Below, piece by piece: positions 7,865-11,551 of a stretch of 11,551 nt of DNA. Positions within the stretch are counted from its first letter, which is position 1, and the number at the start of each line of letters is the position of its first letter. Source of the stretch: Frankiales bacterium (GTDB taxonomy: Bacteria > Actinomycetota > Actinomycetes > Mycobacteriales > SCTD01); NCBI GenBank assembly GCA_025464915.1, contig JAODNF010000196.1, positions 1-11,551 on the forward strand. Direction: 5' to 3'. The notes beneath the pieces are model-generated. The model searched no databases, was not told the origin of the DNA, and saw only the letters and a program-made list of their open reading frames with translations. A program made the position numbers and the translations under genes.

Positions 7865-7871
7865 GCCACGC

Positions 7872-9422
7872 GTGCCCCAGACCGGTGAACCCTTCCGGTT
7901 CCGGAGCGTGTTCCGCGGGGTTCCCGCGGTCGTCTGGCTGCTGACGGGCGCGTTCGCCGCCCTGCTGCTGCTCCACACGGCGCTCACGCCGCTGTACCGC
8001 GCCCCTGACGAGGCCCGGCACGTGGACCAGGTCGTGCACCTGCGCGACGGCGACGGCTACCCGCCGCCCGGCAAGGAGGTGCTGACCCAGCAGGTCCTCG
8101 GCTCGTACGTGATCTCCGGCTACGCCGCCCCTGACCCGTCGAGCCCGCTCGGGAAGCGCCGGACGCTGCCCCTCCGCAAGGCCGACGCCCCCGATCTCGG
8201 CAACGCCCCCGCGTTCAGGGACGTGCCGGCGCCCACGCCGCCGCAGGCCCAGCTCAACCAGATGACGCAACACCCGCCGCTCTACTACGGGGTCGGCGCG
8301 GCGATCCTCTGGGTCATCCCGCACGACGCGCACCTGCCCTTCCCCTGGGTCATCGGGATCCTGCGGCTCTACTCCGTCCTCTGCGTCGCCCTGCTGCCGC
8401 TGCTCGCGTTCAACGCCGCCCGCCGGCTCGGCCTCACGGCGGCGACAGCGGCAGCAGCCGTGCCGTTCGCCATCCCGCAGCTCGCTCACATCGGCAGCTC
8501 GGTGACGAACGACAGCCTGCTGATCGGGACGATGTCTCTCCTCACCGTCGCGCTGACCTATGTCGCGACCGGCGACCTGACGAAGCGCACCGCCGTCTAC
8601 GTCGGGCTGATCGCGGCAGCCGCCCTGTTCACGAAGGCGTTCGCCCTCGCAGCCGTCCCGTGGATCGTGGTCGCCTACGGCATCGCGCTCTACCGGACGC
8701 GGTCCCGGCTCGCGGTCGGCGGCCTGATCATCGCGGGAACGACGAGCGCTCTCGGCGGCTGGTGGTACGTCGTCAACGTGCTGCGCTACGGGAAGCTGCA
8801 GTCGGAGCAGACGCAGGTCAGCTTCCCGAAGCCGCCGGCCGGCTTCCACCCTTCGCACACGGCGTACCTCAAGGAGTTCGCGAAGGAGATCTCCCAGAAG
8901 TTCTGGGGCAACTTCGGCTACTACGATTTGCCGCTGCCGCGCTGGTTCACGACGTCGGCGACCGTCGTGCTGCTCGTCCTCCTGGTGCTCGGCCTGCTCG
9001 CCGTGAAGCCTCGCCTCCCCGGCGTCTCGCTCCTTCTCCCGCTGCTCGGCGTCGCGGCCATCACCATCGCCGGCACCTACGGCCTCTACGCGAAGTACGG
9101 CGAGACCGTCGACGGCCGACCGTTCTTCCCGGGACTCCAGGGCCGCTACCTGTTCCCGGCAGTCGCCGCGGTCAGCGTCCTGGTCGCCGCGGGACTCGGC
9201 CTGGTGGCCCGCCGCCTCGCTGCCCCGGTGGCGATCGTCGTCGCCGCTGCCGCCCAGCTCTACGGCACGCACGCCGAGCTGAACGGCTTCTGGGGCGGCA
9301 GCCTGCGGACGGTGGCTGCGTGGAGCTGGTACCCCGGCTCTCTCGTGTACGTCGTGACGATCGCTCTCGTCGGGCTGGTCGCCTGCGCAGCGCTCGTGTC
9401 GGTGAAGGAGGTACGGGCGTGA
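7872..9422 (+). CDS. DUF2142/GT-C-like polytopic membrane protein, first paralogue
   Basis: 516 residues, GTG start, TGA stop. After one hydrophobic segment (about 17-38), the first outer loop carries APDEARH (44-50), the Asp-Glu position typical of GT-C glycosyltransferases. A long loop follows, then TQHPPLYY (132-139), about eight to ten more membrane segments, TNDSLLI (212-218), and QGRYLFP (423-429). The PDE-H, HPP-YY and GRY-P set matches the DUF2142 membrane family found in surface polysaccharide clusters. GT-C enzymes take sugars from polyprenyl-phosphate donors and act outside the membrane, which fits the GT2 enzyme encoded next door. The start is set by the TAGGCT box 7 nt upstream. 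An open frame continues to 7479 but runs antisense through the GT2 gene. It overlaps the second paralogue by 4 bp. Transferase activity is inferred. Confidence 0.85.
   Translation: MPQTGEPFRFRSVFRGVPAVVWLLTGAFAALLLLHTALTPLYRAPDEARHVDQVVHLRDGDGYPPPGKEVLTQQVLGSYVISGYAAPDPSSPLGKRRTLPLRKADAPDLGNAPAFRDVPAPTPPQAQLNQMTQHPPLYYGVGAAILWVIPHDAHLPFPWVIGILRLYSVLCVALLPLLAFNAARRLGLTAATAAAAVPFAIPQLAHIGSSVTNDSLLIGTMSLLTVALTYVATGDLTKRTAVYVGLIAAAALFTKAFALAAVPWIVVAYGIALYRTRSRLAVGGLIIAGTTSALGGWWYVVNVLRYGKLQSEQTQVSFPKPPAGFHPSHTAYLKEFAKEISQKFWGNFGYYDLPLPRWFTTSATVVLLVLLVLGLLAVKPRLPGVSLLLPLLGVAAITIAGTYGLYAKYGETVDGRPFFPGLQGRYLFPAVAAVSVLVAAGLGLVARRLAAPVAIVVAAAAQLYGTHAELNGFWGGSLRTVAAWSWYPGSLVYVVTIALVGLVACAALVSVKEVRA
9405..9411 (+). 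promoter_or_regulatory. Ribosome binding site of the second DUF2142-like gene
   Basis: AAGGAGG, a full Shine-Dalgarno match, stands 7 nt before GTG at 9419. It lies inside the end of the upstream gene and supports independent or coupled re-initiation at the overlapping GTGA. Confidence 0.8.
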
Positions 9423-10987
9423 GGAAGGTGCCGAAGGTCGTCTGGGTGCTCGTGGGCATCAACGCCGCGCTGCTCTCGCTCTACACGCTGCTGTTCCCGC
9501 CCTACACCGGCTTCGACGAGCCACAGCACGTGGACATGGCGATCCACGTCGCGCAGGGCGACACCTGGCCGTGGCCCGCGCCGGGGAAGCTGCCGCTGTC
9601 GGCAGCGGTCGGCAACTCGAGCAACCCGGTGTACTTCGCCGCCGACGGGCCGGTCCAGCTGCAGCTGCACCAGAAGCGGTTCGACGACACGTTCATCCTC
9701 GACCGCCCCTACCGCCCGACGATCGGCCAGCTGACGAACCCGCCGCCGACGGTCGCGAACTACCCCAACCAGATGGTCCAGCACCCGCCCGCGTACTACG
9801 CCCTGGCTGCGGTGGTGCTGAAGGCGTGGCCGGGATCGATCGCCGACATGCGCTACGACCAGGTCGTCGGGCTGCTCCGGCTGCTGAGCGTGCTGCTGCT
9901 GACGCCGCTGCCATTGCTGTTCTGGAAGGGCATCTCGCGGCTCACCGACCCACCTGTCGCCGTCATGGGCGCCGCCTTCAGCACCGGCATCCCCGGGCTG
10001 ACGCGCATCGGCGCGAACGTGCAGAACGACGACCTGCTCATCCTCGCGGTGACCGGGCTGATGGTGGCGTTGATCCGGGTCGTGACGGGCGACCTCACCC
10101 GCAAGACAGCGATCTGGGTCGGGCTGCTGACAGCCCTGGCGCTGTTCACGAAGGGCTTCGCTCTCGTCCTCCCACCCGTGATCGTCGCGGCCTACGCGTT
10201 GCACAGGAAGGACGGCATCAAGCCGGGGATCTGGGCGCTCGGCGTCGGCGGTGTGCTCGGCGGGCCCTGGTACCTGATGAGCCTGGTCCGGTTCGGCAAG
10301 CTGCAGGTCGAAGGCCTCGGGCCGGTGGCGGACAAGCAGTTCCGGGCCGAGTCCGCGACCAAGGGACCGCACACCTGGACCGGCTACGTCGACCACGTGT
10401 CCGGGCTGCTGAACCGTCGGTTCTGGGGCGCCATCGGCGTGCCGGACAAGCCGTTCCTGCCGCTGTGGCTGGGCTGGTCCCTGACGATCGCGGTGACGGT
10501 CTTCATCGTGCTCGCGCTCGTGCGGTCGGCCCAGCGGCTGCGGCTCGTGGCGCTCCTGCTCCCCGTCCCGCTCATGCTCGTGCTGGTCGTGTTCGGCAGC
10601 CAGCACTGGTGGCGCTTCAACGGCGGGTTGCCGGGCGTTCAGGGCCGCTACCTCTACCCCGGGCTCCTCGGCACCGTCGCCGTGCTCTGCGTCGGCATCC
10701 AGTCCTGCCTGAGGTCGCGCCGCAACCTCGCGCCCCTCATCGGCCTCGGCGTCGCAGGCCTGCTGCAGCTGTGGGCCGGCGAGATCATCGTGCGCAGCTA
10801 CTGGCTGCGCGGCGACGACCCGAAGGCGACGCTCAAGGCGATCTCCTACTGGTCGCCCTGGCCGACGCTGGTCAACACCATCCCGTTCCTCGCGCTCGCG
10901 GTGCTCGTCCCGTGGGCCGTGGTGCTCTGCGCCAAGGGCGCCTTCTCAACCGAACCGCTTGTGGAGCAGGGGGAAGCGACCGCCTGA
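9419..10987 (+). CDS. DUF2142/GT-C-like polytopic membrane protein, second paralogue
   Basis: 522 residues, GTG start overlapping the previous stop in GTGA, TGA stop. It aligns along its length with the preceding protein: FDEPQH (32-37), VQHPPAYY (120-127), VQNDDLLI (201-208), the shared stretch TGDLT-K/R-KT-ALFTK-FAL (223-249), and QGRYLYP (408-414). The acidic DE pair of the first outer loop is kept, so both copies may be active. The periplasmic insert between 40 and 115 differs strongly from its partner, suggesting another acceptor or linkage. It has a strong Shine-Dalgarno sequence, unlike the leaderless first gene. Tight coupling suggests near-equal synthesis and perhaps a two-subunit complex. 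The last 14 codons are overlapped by the convergent DUF4240 gene. Glycosyltransferase activity is inferred from the family and the neighbours. Confidence 0.85.
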   Translation: MRKVPKVVWVLVGINAALLSLYTLLFPPYTGFDEPQHVDMAIHVAQGDTWPWPAPGKLPLSAAVGNSSNPVYFAADGPVQLQLHQKRFDDTFILDRPYRPTIGQLTNPPPTVANYPNQMVQHPPAYYALAAVVLKAWPGSIADMRYDQVVGLLRLLSVLLLTPLPLLFWKGISRLTDPPVAVMGAAFSTGIPGLTRIGANVQNDDLLILAVTGLMVALIRVVTGDLTRKTAIWVGLLTALALFTKGFALVLPPVIVAAYALHRKDGIKPGIWALGVGGVLGGPWYLMSLVRFGKLQVEGLGPVADKQFRAESATKGPHTWTGYVDHVSGLLNRRFWGAIGVPDKPFLPLWLGWSLTIAVTVFIVLALVRSAQRLRLVALLLPVPLMLVLVVFGSQHWWRFNGGLPGVQGRYLYPGLLGTVAVLCVGIQSCLRSRRNLAPLIGLGVAGLLQLWAGEIIVRSYWLRGDDPKATLKAISYWSPWPTLVNTIPFLALAVLVPWAVVLCAKGAFSTEPLVEQGEATA

Positions 10988-11509
10988 CGGGCCGGTCGGG
11001 TCGCTGGGGTCGACGTCGGGGAAGGCGTCGCCGCCCGGCTCGAAGCCGAGGTCGGAGTAGCGCGGCGTGGCCGCGTCGGCGAAGGCCGCACCGCTGCCCG
11101 CGCAGGCCTGCTCCAGGTCCGGCAACGCCGCCAGGTCGTCGGGGTGATCGCGCGCCGTCGTGAACACCCGCTCGCCGTGGGCCACCAGCCAGCTGCGATC
11201 CGCGGCGAACCCCTCAGGGTCCGTCGGCCCGCAGACGACGGTCATGGCCTCGCTCAGCGCCGTCCTGTTGAGATCGGCATCGCGGGCGACGAGCTGCTGG
11301 CGCCAGGACTCGAGCCGGGTCGCCGGAGCCTGCGAGAGCAGGTTGGTCATCACGGCGGCCCTGTCCTCGACGGCACCGGTCCCTGACCTCTGCACCAGGC
11401 TCCAGAAGTCGTGCTCGCTCAGCACGCCACCGGGTCGGCCCGAGCCACCGGAGCAACCTGCAAGGACCGCAGCGAACAGGACCGTCGATACCCCAGACTT
11501 CAGTCCCAT
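10946..11509 (-). CDS. DUF4240-domain lipoprotein
   Basis: 187 residues, ATG start, TGA stop. A short signal peptide ends in the lipobox VLAGC (15-19), so Cys19 should be lipidated and the mature protein held at the outer face of the membrane. Residues about 31-140 match the DUF4240 pattern by eye: an initial HDFW (33-36), SWRQQL, NRTALSEAMTVVCG, and the conserved F-adRsWLVahGe-vf block (around 101-115), followed by a DHPDDLAALPDLEQ segment (120-133). DUF4240 proteins have no established biochemical role. AGGAGG sits 6 nt before the ATG. The gene converges with the second DUF2142-like gene and overlaps its last 42 bp, so it is a separate transcription unit. It has no demonstrated tie to glycan synthesis beyond being next to it. 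Confidence 0.8.
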   Translation of the reverse strand: MGLKSGVSTVLFAAVLAGCSGGSGRPGGVLSEHDFWSLVQRSGTGAVEDRAAVMTNLLSQAPATRLESWRQQLVARDADLNRTALSEAMTVVCGPTDPEGFAADRSWLVAHGERVFTTARDHPDDLAALPDLEQACAGSGAAFADAATPRYSDLGFEPGGDAFPDVDPSDPTGPSGGRFPLLHKRFG

Positions 11510-11551
11510 GCGCCGCCTCCTGCCTGCCCTCGCCGTCGTCGTGCTGCTCGC
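11508..11551 (+). CDS. Possible start of a secreted protein (cut by window edge)
   Basis: From ATG at 11508 the plus strand reads MRRLLPALAVVVLL and runs off the window. Two arginines followed by an unbroken hydrophobic run with G/C-ending codons look like the start of a signal peptide. A weak promoter box, CAGACT (11494-11499), lies 8 nt upstream, and there is no Shine-Dalgarno sequence. Its ATG shares the palindrome CATG with the start of the DUF4240 lipoprotein on the other strand. The same bases supply that gene's ribosome binding site, so the hydrophobic reading could be an antisense coincidence. Confidence 0.35.
   Translation, partial: MRRLLPALAVVVLL

Noticed and set aside
7836..10606. 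Long minus-strand open frames opposite the two DUF2142-like genes (7836-9272 and 9260-10606)
   Set aside because: Their residues are dominated by Arg, Asp, Glu, Gln and His, the mirror of hydrophobic codons on the other strand. No recognisable motif is present.
1..11551. CRISPR arrays, tRNA or rRNA genes, insertion sequences, attachment sites
   Set aside because: No regularly spaced direct repeats, cloverleaf or conserved T-loop sequence, transposase motifs or terminal inverted repeats were found by eye.

Overview
The window is about 70% G+C by eye, with strongly G/C-ending codons, GTG/TTG starts and TAnnnT promoter boxes placed directly in front of start codons. This fits a high-GC Actinomycetota genome, possibly Propionibacteriales or Micrococcales, but nothing here fixes the genus. 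There are no tRNAs, rRNAs, CRISPR arrays, insertion sequences or phage genes. Coding density is very high and no gene-free stretch exceeds about 80 bases.

Layout. (1) A minus-strand block at 1-6089, read from right to left: a YbhN/LPG-synthase-type polytopic membrane protein (6089-5121), a 942-residue secreted SpoIID/LytB protein carrying four tandem Ig-like repeats (5069-2241), a GT4 glycosyltransferase (2230-1160) and a second GT4 glycosyltransferase that runs off the left edge (1119-1). (2) A divergent plus-strand class I SAM methyltransferase (6165-6800). (3) A convergent minus-strand GT2 polyprenyl-phosphate glycosyltransferase with two C-terminal membrane helices (7825-6809). (4) Divergent from that, a translationally coupled pair of paralogous GT-C/DUF2142-like membrane proteins (7872-9422 and 9419-10987). 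(5) A minus-strand DUF4240 lipoprotein (11509-10946) whose tail overlaps the second membrane protein. (6) Possibly the first codons of a secreted protein on the plus strand at the right edge (from 11508).

Together this looks like part of a cell-surface glycan locus. The inferred scheme is that cytosolic GT4 enzymes assemble a glycan, the GT2 enzyme makes a polyprenyl-phosphate sugar, the DUF2142/GT-C proteins use such donors outside the membrane, the YbhN-like protein acts in lipid-carrier or lipid-linked sugar handling, and the SpoIID/LytB protein acts on the peptidoglycan to which the glycan would be attached. The individual families are known. The combined pathway is inference from gene order.

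The most distinctive signals are four leaderless-type promoters with the same TAG(G/C)(A/C)T box 7-8 nt before the start codon, in two compact divergent control regions, contrasted with Shine-Dalgarno sites before several downstream genes. Also notable are the SpoIID protein with four repeats each marked by an N-x-G-x3-W signature, the tandem DUF2142-like paralogues, and the DUF4240 domain placed on a lipoprotein.
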